Shown here one piece after another: positions 9,301-20,190 of a DNA stretch of 64,000 bases (the stretch's first letter is position 1; each line of letters opens with the position of its first letter). The DNA comes from Meloidogyne chitwoodi (Eukaryota; Nematoda; Chromadorea; Rhabditida; Meloidogynidae): positions 558,001-622,000 of the forward strand of contig JACZZP010000005.1 of NCBI GenBank assembly GCA_015183035.1, written 5' to 3'. Under the pieces are notes generated by a model. That model was given only the letters and a program-made list of their open reading frames with translations. It was not told where the DNA came from and made no database searches. Both the position numbers and the translations under genes were made by a program.

Positions 9301-9497
9301 TTAAATTGGGAATTATTCATTTAAATTAATTATTTCGAAAATTTAGAGAGAAAAGTCACTTTTATAGAGATTTATTTAATTAATTTAATTATTGGGTCTC
9401 CTTAAAAATTAAAAATAAAACCTCGTGTTAATAATAATATAATCTAATTTTATAGATAAATTCTGAATTTATTTGATAAGACTCAATTCAAATAAAA

Positions 9498-11811
9498 ATG
9501 AAAATATTAAATTTATTTTTAATTTTTATTCAATTTGCATTGTGCTATGGAGTAGATATAGTCAGTTTTCTTTTATTTTTATAAAATTTAAGATAATTTA
9601 ATTAATAATTTAATTTATACGGGTAAAGTTAGGGTATTTGTTGAAATTTTTTCAACCTTCTTAAATCATGAATTAAAAAGCTAAAATAATATTTTATATT
9701 CCAAAAATAATAAGATTACTTTAATTAAATATAAATTTATAAATTATGTCAAAAATAAGTAGAAATAGTGTCTCGTTATATTAGAGGAAATAACGTTAAT
9801 TTCACTAAAAATACATATCTATCCTGAGATTCAAAAAATTAAAATTAGATTTTTTTCTAGAAATACATATCACCGTAAATATGATCTAAAAATTTACCCA
9901 AAAATTTTTAATTTTTGTGAGATAACTAGTCTATTTAAATTTTATATTTTTTATATTCTAATAAGAGCAAGTTTGACAAAAATAAATAAAATAAAAAATT
10001 AAGTTGGAACTTCCTGTTCCACTACAAAATAACGAAAACACAAGAACTATACCTCGTATGCTTGAATTTAATGACCATTTAATTCAAAAACTTATTACAC
10101 TTGAGGGTATACCTTACCGACTTTCATTAAATCAATATACAGAAGTTCAACGAGATCATCGTATGTAAAAATATAAATTTATTTTTAAATAGTAAATAAA
10201 ATTATACAAAATTTCTTAATAACAGTTTGATAAAAGAAATTTTTTTTATTTAAAAAATTTTTTTTTTGCTCTGCCCCAGACTCTAAAGGGTTGGCAATAA
10301 TTACTTAAAATTTTATTTTTAGTTTATATTCAATTAATTGACATACGTAATGGTGGAGGAATTGAAAATATTGTACAACAAAATACTTTATTGACCGCTG
10401 GACTTCATAATTTTAAAAATAAATTGAATTGGATCGATAACAAACTTCAAACTTTTCAATCATTTATTATAGCTAATGATCATTATGCGGTAAGAATTTT
10501 AATATATTTGGGTATTCTATTATCGGTAGAGTGAAATACTTTCTGAGGTTTTCTTCTTCAAATCAAACTTATTTAATTTATTCAAAATTTATTATACAAA
10601 AGTCGGTTGAAGGTTTTAAAATGAGAAAATGGAATAATTTATAAATGATAATTTAAGCTTATATATAGAATTTTAGGCAAACAAATAAATTAAAGTTTAG
10701 GAAAGGTCAAGACAATTTTAGTTTTGGGAAAAATATAAATTAATGATAACTGTTTTTACTTTATTTTTCTATCGGGAAAATATTTATTTTATTATTTTTA
10801 TGTTTTATTTATTCCAATATTTGTTTGGACTATTTAGTGAGATGCAAGTATATTAATTCTATATTCAAGTCTTGACCAGAAACGTTGGTCCAGAAGATCA
10901 CTCTCTCTCTCTCTCTCTCTTAAAAAATAAAATAAAAATCAATTATATATTTTAGTGTCATTCACTGACGGTATTACCGTTAACTGAAAATCGAATTTAA
11001 ATAACACTAATCCTATAACACACTCAACATAGATAATATATAACTCGGAATTATATATAAATTATTCATTTACAAATTTTACTTTTTTATTATAGGAAAT
11101 AACAGAAGACGATTATGATGACGCTAAAGATTACTATGAGCTACTAAAAGTTATAAATATATTAATACAAAATAGAATTATAAGACAAATGTTGAAAATT
11201 GGAGATTATGTAAATATTACTTTGGAAGATAGAGAACGTCAAAGACGAGATCGAAGAGGAAGACGAGGACAACAAGGGGGAGAACAAGGTAAGTAAATCG
11301 AGTACAATTGAATCTCGTTATAAAACAAAATATTGTTTAGTAATATAAAAGATTTTTATCACATAAAGCAATGCAATTTAACTTTTAGTTAAAGTCATTG
11401 AGTAATGGGAAAGTTCCAGTTTCGGAACTGGAACAACGGAATTGCCAAATTTTTGGAACTGGAACTTGTTCGCGAATAGAACTGGTTTGGAACTAGTTCT
11501 TCACTTCACAATAGTCCGGAACTGGAAAATGAAAATAAAAATTCGTTCCATAACCGGAACTAGTTCGGTGCAAATTTTGGAACTTTCCCATCACTTATAA
11601 TAAAGATATTCAATTTTATTTTTAAATAAAAGTTTTATTAAAAAAATTGTTTTTTAAATTTAATATAAAGGAAGTGATTGAAGAAGATATGAAAGATATA
11701 TATGAAGCATGTGAAGATGAGATTATCAGTTTTGATTTGAGGATAAGAAAAATTGCAGAAGTTTGGAATCGTAAAAAGAAAATTACCTCCATAAACTCCT
11801 ATACTATATAA
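9498..11811 (+). CDS. Novel secreted protein family, copy 1 (five exons)
   Basis: Reconstructed exons: 9498-9560, 10004-10160, 10323-10489, 11096-11288, 11675-11811; phases 0, 1, 0, 1 agree at every junction, giving 238 residues. Exon 1 encodes exactly a signal peptide (MKILNLFLIFIQFALCYG) plus VDI. Exon 2 (LELPVPLQNNEN...) and exon 3 (GGGIENIVQQNTL...) are predicted helical and show little likeness to the other copies. Exon 4 carries ILIQNRIIRQMLKIGDYVNI, the counterpart of the family's IQMQNIII motif, then an RRDRRGRRGQQGGEQ basic tail. The last exon adds an acidic helix, longest in the family. First intron uses a GTCAGT donor. I do not recognise the family; secretion is predicted from the signal peptide. 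An effector role is only a hypothesis. Confidence 0.75.
10898..10920. repeat. CT dinucleotide microsatellite
   Basis: About ten CT repeats inside intron 3 of family copy 1. Confidence 0.9.
11400..11596. mobile_element. hAT-type MITE, second copy, in last intron of copy 1
   Basis: Ends GAGTAATGGGAAAGTTCC and GGAACTTTCCCATCACTT match the element at 6131-6293, with the same internal GGAACTAGTTC motifs. Target duplication no longer clear, so an older insertion. Confidence 0.75.
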
Positions 11812-12432
11812 ACATTTAATATATTCAAAAAATGTTTTTATTGTTTTACTCTATTCTGTTAAAAAGAAATTCTTTTTTATTTTTAATTTCTAAACAATAG
11901 TTTGATTGAGACCTAGACAGTTGAGAAAAAAATTAAAATATTATATTAGAATAAACATGGTATTTTTATTTAATATTTTTAAGGTTTTATTGCATTATTT
12001 TTAGCAATTTAAATTTTTCTTAATTGATTTTTAATTTTTTAAATTTCTTTTTTGTCGTAAATGTCTCCTTTCTATCATATGTAGGTCTTATGAGTGTATG
12101 ACAGATTTTATGTGAAGAGTGAAGAAAATTTAATGACAAAAAATCATGTGAATAAAATGTGTAAATGATAATTATTAAAGCATTGGGTCGTTTCAACGCA
12201 GTTTTTTTTAAATTTAAGAATATTTACAGCAAAAAAATTCTTAAAATTTAAACTTTTGAATAATTAATTAATTTAATTTTGAAAAATATTTATTTAAAAA
12301 TTATTATTAAGTGAATAGAAGTTTAAAATTAAATAAACAAAATCTATGAGTGTAATAAGGCTAACGCTCGCCTCTAATATTTTTTAATGTCTTAATTATA
12401 TAAAAATTTCGAATGAAGACATTGCCCTAATT

Positions 12433-12572
12433 ATTTATGAAAATTTAAATGTAGAATTAGAGAAAAATAAAATTAATTAATCTAATTTTAAAAAATTAAA
12501 ATGCTTGACAGAGAAGAAATTTAATTGCCAGCCTTCAGAAGCGTGCGAATCTAAAGTCATTTAAAAAGGCAT
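12433..12572 (+). promoter_or_regulatory. Conserved upstream block, copy 2
   Basis: Same block as 9181-9300 (ATTAGAGAAAAATAAAATTA, AAATGCTTGACAGAGAAG, AAGCGTGCGAATCTAAAG, TTTAAAAAGGCATA). It is preceded at 12040-12215 by a second conserved segment (GTTTCAACGCAGTTTTTT and AAATGTGTAAATG), also present at 18830-18980 and 29795-29950. About 120 bp before the ATG lies CCTTGAGTTGGTAT, shared with copies 3 and 4. Confidence 0.5.
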
Positions 12573-12822
12573 AGGTATATGACAGAATTATTAATTTAAA
12601 TTTTTATTTTTAATTTCTTTAAAAAATTAGAGGTCCTAAGAAAAATCTATTTTATAAAAGGATTTGTTTGTTTTAAAAAGATATATTTGTTTTTTCTATT
12701 AATTATTGGGTCTCCTCAAAAATTCTTTCATACAACAAAATAACCTTGAGTTGGTATCTTAAATAACTCGACAATTTTAGATATTTTCTGAATTTGTTTG
12801 AACAAACTCAACTCAAATAAAA

Positions 12823-14747
12823 ATGAAAATATTAAATTTATTTTTAATTTTTATTAAATTTGCGTTGTGCTATGGAGCAATTTTAGTTGGTTTTCTTTTA
12901 TTTAATAACAAAATTATTAAAATTTAACACCAAATTCATTAATTATTCAATATTTAATAGAATAAGTTTGTCAAAAATGTTTAATTAATTTAGTTACCCT
13001 ATCCTGGTCAACTGACTAATAATCTAATCGCTTACCAAACACATCCACTACAACATTTGAATTATATTGTGATAAATCAAATGAATGCAAGTTCGTCAAC
13101 TGCTATGGATAATTTTCATAATTCGGTAGATAATCCGACAGATGAAAGTATAATTTTAATTTTATAAATTTTTAATATTTTTTAAATTAAAAAAGAAAAA
13201 AATAAATCTTCAAACTGTCAAAATATTTTTTAAAGTTTATCCCATTCTAAATAACTTAAACTGGTTTATTATACTACAACATATTTTATTTTTAATATTT
13301 AAGCTATAATACAAGGCCTAAATCCTCTTGAAGGAAATTACAGTATTGTAGCACAATATACTCAGTTTTCTAATGCACTTACTCAATTAATGGAAAAATT
13401 AAATTATATCGTTGAAGTGATTAATATAGGCCCTGATGACGTAATAATTTTATTTTATTCATAGTCAAACAGAAATTGACTAAAATTAAAAAAAACCTAA
13501 ATTTATACCATTATTTATTTTTGACTCAATAAATATAGAAAGAGATTTAAACGTTTAATCCCGTGCAAGCGTCGATCCTGTGACCTTCTTCTGGCTATTG
13601 CTAGGAGCCTTCACTCACCATTCTTAGGTACTCTGTCCAACTGAGCTACCGAGGCGCCTTACTCTTATAGATGTTAAACCCTCACCTAAGCGTTTTAACT
13701 TCTAACAACGATCTCCCTTACACTATATATTTATAAATCAGAGGTAATCAGAGGTAATCTCTATCCAAACACTTTGATATAAAACATTGATATTCCTATA
13801 AAAATAATATTTTTACAGATTTTATTTTTTTATTCAGGTAGAAAACTTAAACAACATTCCTATAAATGTAGATTTTCATGATTTAAGAACTAGAAATATA
13901 CAAATGCAAAATATAATTATAACGGCTATGAATATAATTAAACATTTTGTTGATGTATGTATAGAAAATCAAAATCAACAAATTGCAGATCAGATTCATC
14001 AAATTACATATCAAAATCAACCATTTATTTTAAATCACATTCAACAACATATTATAAATCACCAAAATATTTTTAATCAATATGAACAAAATATTTTAAA
14101 TCAAATTCAACAACATATTACTCAAAATAATCAAATTATTATAAATCAAAATCAACAAAATGATTTAAATGAAAATCATCAAATTATTTTAAATCAAATT
14201 CTTGCAAATGTTCAAAATCAACTTTTAATTTTAGATCAAGATCAACAAAATATTATAAATCAATATCAACAAAATGTTTTAAATCAATATCAACAAAATA
14301 TTATAAATCAAATTTTACAAAATCATAATCAAGGACAAGGAGGACGAGGTCGCGGAAGAGGAGGTCGTGGAAGAGGAGGTCGCGGAAGAGGTGGTCGTGG
14401 AGGTGGTCGCGGAAGAGGTGGTCGTGGACAAGGTCAAAAACAGAGAAGTTGAATCTCGTTATAAAGACATTAATTAAAGGGAGACGATTCAGAGTAGCCG
14501 GTTGTTTTTGGCCATAACTTTTTTATTTCTTAACCGATCTGAATAGTTCTTTTATTAAAGAAAGCATCCGAAAGCGGATAAATTTAACCTATTGGACCGA
14601 TCCAACCAGCCGATTTTCATCCCAAGAGCTAACATTTCATATAGGGGAACTTATATTGTTCTTATAACGAAATTCAACTAGTAAATTTTTAAATAAGATT
14701 TTTTTTAATAAAATAATTTTTTTATTTTGTATAAAGGTCATAAATGA
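12823..14747 (+). CDS. Novel secreted protein family, copy 2 (N/Q-rich plus RGG tail)
   Basis: Exons 12823-12885, 12994-13147, 13304-13440, 13838-14432 and 14737-14747, phases consistent. If the last donor (GTCAAA) is not used, translation runs on to a stop at 14452, ending GQGQKQRS. Exon 1 is the family signal peptide. Exon 2 resembles that of copy 4 (YPGQL, STAMDNFHNS, DNPTDE). Exon 4 has RNIQMQNIIITAMNIIKHF followed by about 120 residues of NQ-repeats (units like ILNQIQQHI) and then 30 residues of GGRGRGRGGRGRG. It is a secreted protein with a prion-like Asn/Gln tract and an RGG box, the second of which normally binds RNA in nuclear proteins. Biological role unknown. Confidence 0.75.
13563..13658 (-). 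other. tRNA-derived sequence (SINE head or tRNA pseudogene)
   Basis: On the minus strand from 13658: GGCGCCTCGGTAGCTCAGTT gives an acceptor start and an A-box (TAGCTCAGTTGGA), as in a true tRNA. Downstream, GGTCACAGGATCGACGC is a decayed T-arm/B-box (consensus GGTTCGANTCC). Distance between boxes is too long and the 3' acceptor strand is absent. It lies in intron 3 of family copy 2. Confidence 0.55.
14448..14678. mobile_element. MITE-like element filling the last intron of copy 2
   Basis: GTTGAATCTCGTTATAAAGA (left) and TTCTTATAACGAAATTCAAC (right) form an inverted repeat of about 21 bp with few mismatches. The pair begins 15 bp after the intron donor and ends shortly before the acceptor region. 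The same pair is present in the last intron of copy 4 at 24551-24668, and partial remains are seen in copies 0, 1, 3 and 6. Confidence 0.6.
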
Positions 14748-15040
14748 AGAAAATGTTATGATGAATGTTAACTAGAATTAGATAATCGAAAAAGAATTTT
14801 ACAAAAATATTTTTGACTTTTTATTTTCAACTATTTTTAGGGTTCTTTCTCATCTTTTTTAAATACAAATTAAATTAATTAAAACTCTTGATGTTTTAAA
14901 AAATTAATTTTTTTTATAACCTTTTAGCAATCTTTTATTCATTATTTACAAATGTTTTTTCTTCTATTTTTTGATAAAATTTTCTGTTATGTCCGTATAC
15001 TTGAGAAAGTATATGAGTGAATAAAAATGAACTATCAGAA

Positions 15041-15113
15041 GGTTGGATGGTGGCACAGTTGGTTGTGCTCTGGTTTGGGCTCATTCCACGATGGTTCGAT
15101 TCCATCTTAGAAA
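15041..15113 (+). other. tRNA-like sequence with intact A and B boxes
   Basis: TGGCACAGTTGGT (A-box) and GGTTCGATTCC (B-box) are about 30 bp apart. The T-arm GATGG-TTCGATT-CCATC and D-arm GCAC/GTGC pair perfectly. I cannot pair the acceptor ends (GGTTGGA with TTAGAAA) or draw a good anticodon stem, so this is probably a tRNA-derived repeat with a live-looking pol III promoter and not a functional tRNA. Confidence 0.5.
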
Positions 15114-15496
15114 GAATACAAAGAGAAATATTCAAAAGGATGCTTTAATAAATAATTTAAATATAAGTAAATTGAACACATAAAGAAAAGGGAAAATTAG
15201 ATAACAAAAAGTTTTTATGAAAATATTTAAAAACATACACAGGGGCAAAATATGTAATAAATATATTTTAAATCATATATCAGTACTCAACAAAAGTTAT
15301 TTTATTTTTTATATATATTTTTTCTACTGCATCAATAAGACCCTTGTCAGAAATATTAATTTAAAAAATTTAAATAAATAAAATCAATAAAACGCAATAA
15401 TGCCAATACACGCCTCTAGTATATTTAAATGCCTTTTTAAATTTTGAGCGGAAACGAACGTTCGAGTTATATAATAGAGAATTTTAAATGAAGAAT

Positions 15497-15615
15497 TAGA
15501 GAAAAATAAAATTAAAAATCGAATTTTTAAAAATTAAAATGCTTGGTAGAGAAAGATATTTAACTGTCATCCTTCAGAAACGCGCGCGTCTGAAGGCTTT
15601 AAAAAGGCTTGGTCA
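15497..15615 (+). promoter_or_regulatory. Conserved upstream block, copy 3
   Basis: AATTAGAGAAAAATAAAATT, AAATGCTTGGTAGAGAAAG and GGCTTTAAAAAGGCTTG as in other copies. It is separated from its ATG (16260) by about 640 bp because roughly 400 bp of unrelated sequence (15690-16090) lies between. The proximal motif TCTTGTGTTGGTATCC is at 16171-16186. Confidence 0.5.
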
Positions 15616-16259
15616 ATTGAAGAATTATTCACTTAAATTTTTATTTTTAATTTCTTTATAAAATTCATAGGTCCTAAGAAAAAGTCACTTGTTTGAAGGG
15701 TTTTTGGCAATGGTCGTTTTGGGGTCCCGAAGAAAATTTTTTTATTTTTACGTGAAACGTTGTATTAGTAGTTGGTTATCGAGACCTCTAATCTTGAATC
15801 TGATATCAGATTTTATCAACTCATTGATTTTATCTATGATTTTTCATCCAGTTGTTATTTTTAACATTTTTTGTTTTATCATATGTCTGTCCAAAACAAT
15901 CTAATCACAATGATTTTAGTGTCATTTGATTCAGCTTGGCGAGCTTCTTTGAATGAACTTTCATTTACCTAAATTTTTAAAATTTTCACCCACAAAAATT
16001 ATCTTACCCTCAAATGGTTTTTCGATTTTCAAGTGTCTATATTTTGGCCCACTATATTTATATACCTATGTTAGATGAGATGAGAGTGGTACCATTCGAT
16101 TTCTTTTAATTTAATTATTGAGTATTCTCAAAAATTCTTTTATAAAAAAAGTCAATATATAAAGGTATAATCTTGTGTTGGTATCCTTATATACCCACAA
16201 TTTTAAACAACAATTTTATAGATAAAATTTTCCGAAGTTGTTCGAAAAAAGCAAAGAAA

Positions 16260-17509
16260 ATGAAAATATTTAATTTATTTTTAATTTTTATTCAATTTAC
16301 ATTGTGCTTTGGAGTAAATTTAGTCAGTTTTATTTTATTTTTATTAATAATATTGAAAAAATAAAATCTTTTGATTTTCCATAATAACACAATTATAATT
16401 AATTTTTAAAATGACTTGACTAAATTTATTAAAAATTTTTTTAAAATTATTAAGAATTAAATAACCCTTTAAATTTACTAATTATACAAAATTTAATAAA
16501 ACAAAGTTTGTACAAAACATATTTAATTAATTTAGTTAGTTTATAATAAACTAAGTAATGAGAATATGATATATTTACTTAATCAAAATGTACCTGCGAA
16601 AATTGGATTGATTCATTCTGTGATTCAAAACATGAATCTATTTTTAACAAATAATCCGAGTGATAATATGTTGTATCTTTTAGATAATGGTATTTAATTT
16701 TAATTTTATAATTTTATTAAATAAAAATTTTTTAATTTGTTTAATAAATTGAAAATTAAAAAAAAAATCCGAAAAATTACTCCTCCAAACTGTCAAAAAA
16801 TTTTTTCAAATTTATCTCCTCTAAATAAATTTAAACCTGTCGATTATACTACAACATATTTTATTTTAAATATTTTAGAAATAATAAATGAACTAAAAAC
16901 TGAAGGAAGATTCTATCTTATAGGACAATACAATCTGTTGCATTCTGCACTTCAAAGATTAAAGAAAAAGTTTAATAATATAAAAAAATTAATCGAAGCA
17001 TATGAGGTAACCATTTTATAAAATTCCCCACCCGAACAATTTCAATAATACTAATTATAGTCTTATAAATATAAAAATGCTTTATCTTCCTATAAAATAA
17101 TATTTTTGTCAACTTTTATTTATTTATTTTACAGCGGTTACAAATAGGCAGCAGCAACAATCAGCAAAATCAGACACATTTTGAAGATCTAAAAAATAGA
17201 AATATACAAATGCAAAATGTACTTATAAATGAAATGAATAAGATTCAATTTAACGCAGATCATAATATGCAACAAAATCATGGAAATGTAAATCATATAC
17301 AAGGAGATCAAGGACTAGGTAAAGAAATAGACCGTTTAGTTGAATTTGTTGTAAATATTAGGAAATAGGACACTTAACCGCCGATTTGCCTCTCAGGGCT
17401 TAACATTGATATATGGCCACTTATTTAAGTAAATGGAATTAAATTAAATTATTAATAAGATTTTTTATAAAATAATTAATTTATTTTGTATAAAGGAGGT
17501 CATCATTGA
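16260..17509 (+). CDS. Novel secreted protein family, copy 3 (compact form)
   Basis: Exons 16260-16322, 16536-16689, 16879-17006, 17135-17318, 17499-17509 with consistent phases; about 179 residues. Signal peptide MKIFNLFLIFIQFTLCFG, then exon 2 (LVYNKLSNENMIYLLNQ...) and a Lys-rich exon 3 (LQRLKKKFNNIKKLIEAYE). Exon 4 retains the family motif (RNIQMQNVLINEMNKIQF) but has only a short Asn/Gln/His tail instead of the long repeat, and no RGG box. The last exon gives GHH and a stop. Its introns align well with those of copy 4 although its exons 2 and 3 hardly do. All splice sites conform to GT-AG. Unknown function; predicted secreted. Confidence 0.75.
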
Positions 17510-17849
17510 AGAAAATGCAAAAGAAAGGGTGTTGAATGGAAGAAAATCAAAAAAAGAAATGTTACAAATTCCTTACACTTTTTTATTTTTCTGCTATTTT
17601 TTTAGAAATCTTTTTTGAGTAGAACAACACTTAAAACTAAACTTTATAAGGTAATAGTCAATTTAGTATTAAATTTTAAAATTAAATACCTAACCAAAAA
17701 GTATTTTAAATTTTTCTAGCTTTGTTCTATTCATATTTTTAGTTCAATCTTTTTTATGATAAAAACCTTTATTATTTTAAACAAACTTTTCCGAACACCC
17801 TAATGTTTTTAATGTATAAAATTAGGGTCCTTCGGTGGAATTCTCATTG

Positions 17850-18290
17850 TAAATAGAGATCGGAATGGGATCGGATCTCGTTTATCATTTACCGGTCCTT
17901 TTCCCGGCTTTTTTAGAAGCACCGGAATGAAACAAGGATCGGGAATACCCGATTTTCCCGGTTTACTTGTATCCAAACCTGGCCCCTTATCCGGATAAAT
18001 TCACTCGAAGTTGGATTTTAAAAGTCTCGCTTAATTCAGACTTGGGTCAAAAAATTTGGACTGGTTCGGCCGGCGACAAATTTAAAATCTATTCAATTAG
18101 ACCCGGAAATCTGAGTTACCGGACACTAGTACTATTTGCTTTTTTATTTTTAAAATTTTTTCCCAAAAAATTTTTTTAATCTAATGTTCGTCCGCAAATG
18201 GAGAGCCGCAACTGACGCACCCCCTACCGGTCATTATATTTCCAGTTCCCATTACCCGATCCCGTTTTTTCAAAACTCCGATCACTAATT
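17850..18290. repeat. GC-richer repeat with imperfect terminal inversion
   Basis: Starts GTAAATAGAGATCGGAATGG and ends with the inverse of a similar string (ATCGGAGT, GGGATCGGGTAATGGG). Inside are CCCGATTTTCCCGG-type palindromes. Probably a decayed DNA transposon or MITE; a related-looking GC-rich patch with CGGGATTCCG motifs lies in a dynein intron at 52206-52384. Confidence 0.35.
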
Positions 18291-19214
18291 GTAAATACCT
18301 CAATTTCAACAAAACTAATTTATTTTTCTTCTAACTTCATTCAAACTCAACTAAATTTATAAGCTAGATTGTTTACCACTCAATCACGCTTGAAATACTT
18401 AGAAAACCAATTAAATTTTAAATAAATAATTCCTTCTTACTCTTCAATAGAGTTAAAGAAATGAAGGTTACTCTTGTCAGAATTTCACGTAATATGCCAA
18501 TCTTAGGGGTGTATTAACCGCAATAACCACCGGTTAGACAGTAAACGGTTACAGGATTTTTTGGACTCCGGGTTCCAGTTAATTTTTCCAAAACCCAGTT
18601 AACGGTCTCTGTTTCGGTTAATCGATCTTGTGCAACCCTAGTAAAACATAACAGATATAAAAACGAGTCTGTAAATTAAAAAAAAAAAAATACGCCGTAA
18701 AAATATTTAAAATTTCCAAATTATTTTGTTAAAAATTAAAAACTTTTAATATAATTAACTTAATTATTTAAATTTATTTTCTAATTTAAATATTTTTTAA
18801 TTGATTTTTAATTTTTTTTATATTTCTTGTTTGTCGGAAATGCCCTCTCTAACATAGTCGAATGAATATGAGACAGATCTTCATGTGAAGATAGAAAAAG
18901 AAATTAAATCTAGCATGTGAATAAATTGTGTAAAGGATATTAAATAGCTGTGGTCGCTTCGACAAAGTTTTTTAAAAATATTTATTGCCAAAAATATTAT
19001 TTAAATTTCAACTTTTAAAATTATTATTTAATTTAACTTTAAAAAATATTTATTTTAAAATTATTGTTAAATGAATAAAGTTTAAAATTAAATAAACAAT
19101 AAAATCTATGAGCGCAAGAAAAAGTCAATGCTCGCCTCTAATAATTTTTAATGTCTTATTTTATAAAAATTTCGAATGGAGACGTCTCTTGAGTTATTTA
19201 AAAAATTTAAATGT

Positions 19215-19332
19215 AGAATTAGAGAAAAATAAAATTAATTAATCGAATTTTTAAAAATTAAATGTTTGACAGAGAAGAAAATTTGATCAAGAGCTTTCAG
19301 AAGCGTGCGAATCTAAAGTCTTTAAAAAGGCA
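19215..19332 (+). promoter_or_regulatory. Conserved upstream block, copy 4
   Basis: Carries the family upstream strings AATTAGAGAAAAATAAAATT, GTTTGACAGAGAAGAAAATT, AAGCGTGCGAATCTAAAG and TTTAAAAAGGCATAG. It is now 1.1 kb from the ATG because about 780 bp was inserted after it (19410-20190). The proximal motif AACCTTGTGTTGGTAT is at 20365-20380. Confidence 0.5.
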
Positions 19333-19409
19333 TAGTTATACGGCAGAATTATTAATTTAATTTTTTATTTTTAATTTTTTTTTAAATCAGAGGTCCTAAG
19401 AAAGTCTTT

Positions 19410-20190
19410 TTTATGTATGTATCAGACGTGTGCGAAACGTTTCGTTTCGTTTCGTAGTTTCGTAAGTTTCGTGACTTTTTTCAGCTTAGTTTCGTTTCGT
19501 TACGAAACACAAATTTAAAATGTTTCGTTTCGTTTCGTAACGAAACATTCAAATTTATCACGAAACGTACGAAACAAAATTTATTAAAAAATTTCCAGTT
19601 TTGGGTAAAATTTTTGAGATTTTTACTACAAATGGCAATAATTTTTCAAAAAATTTTTGCCTGAGTGCTGAAAATGATGAATTTTTGACAACTAAAGTGC
19701 AATAATTTTTCAAAATTTTCGCCTGCGGCGCTAAAAAAGCAAAAATTTATGAAAATTATCCGACACGAATCTTATTAAATCCGGAACAACACTGTTTGAG
19801 ATATTTTTTCCGCATAGAAAAATAATCTATCTCAAAAATTTTAAGTTTTCTTGCATAAAAATATCCCCCTCCAAAACCTCTTTGATTTGACCATTTTAGA
19901 AAAACAGATATATCCGTTGATTCCCGCAGACATATATAGCAATTTGAACACGGATATAAAACGGATATGGATATCGAGCCCAACTTTCCGGTCAGGTCAT
20001 TTTTGTGACCGCAAAAAGACCGGTCAGTAGAACACTGGCTCTAAAGTTCAAAAATTCTCAAAATTCTTGCCTGTGCACAAATTTTTTTTAAATTTTGTAA
20101 CTTTTATGGGGCAGTTTCGCCAAACCGTTGGGCCCCGAGAGTTGGACGAATCCAACTCCCGGAGCACGGTTGGCCCGCCAAAAATAAAGA
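19410..20190. other. Insertion of unknown type with TTTCG repeats
   Basis: Interrupts the conserved upstream sequence of copy 4. It holds a run of TTTCGTTTCG/CGAAACGAAAC on both strands (19430-19580), a patch with GCCTGCGGCGCTAAAAAAGC that recurs inverted at about 61886 inside a hAT-like element, and a hairpin GAGTTGGA-CGAA-TCCAACTC near 20130-20155. Boundaries and class unclear. Confidence 0.4.

Noticed and set aside
15041..15113. Functional tRNA gene
   Set aside because: T- and D-arms fold well but acceptor ends do not pair and no good anticodon stem exists.
18501..18641. Possible hAT MITE with TTAGGGGTG / CAACCCTAG ends
   Set aside because: Ends match over only about eight bases with no target duplication; too weak to call.
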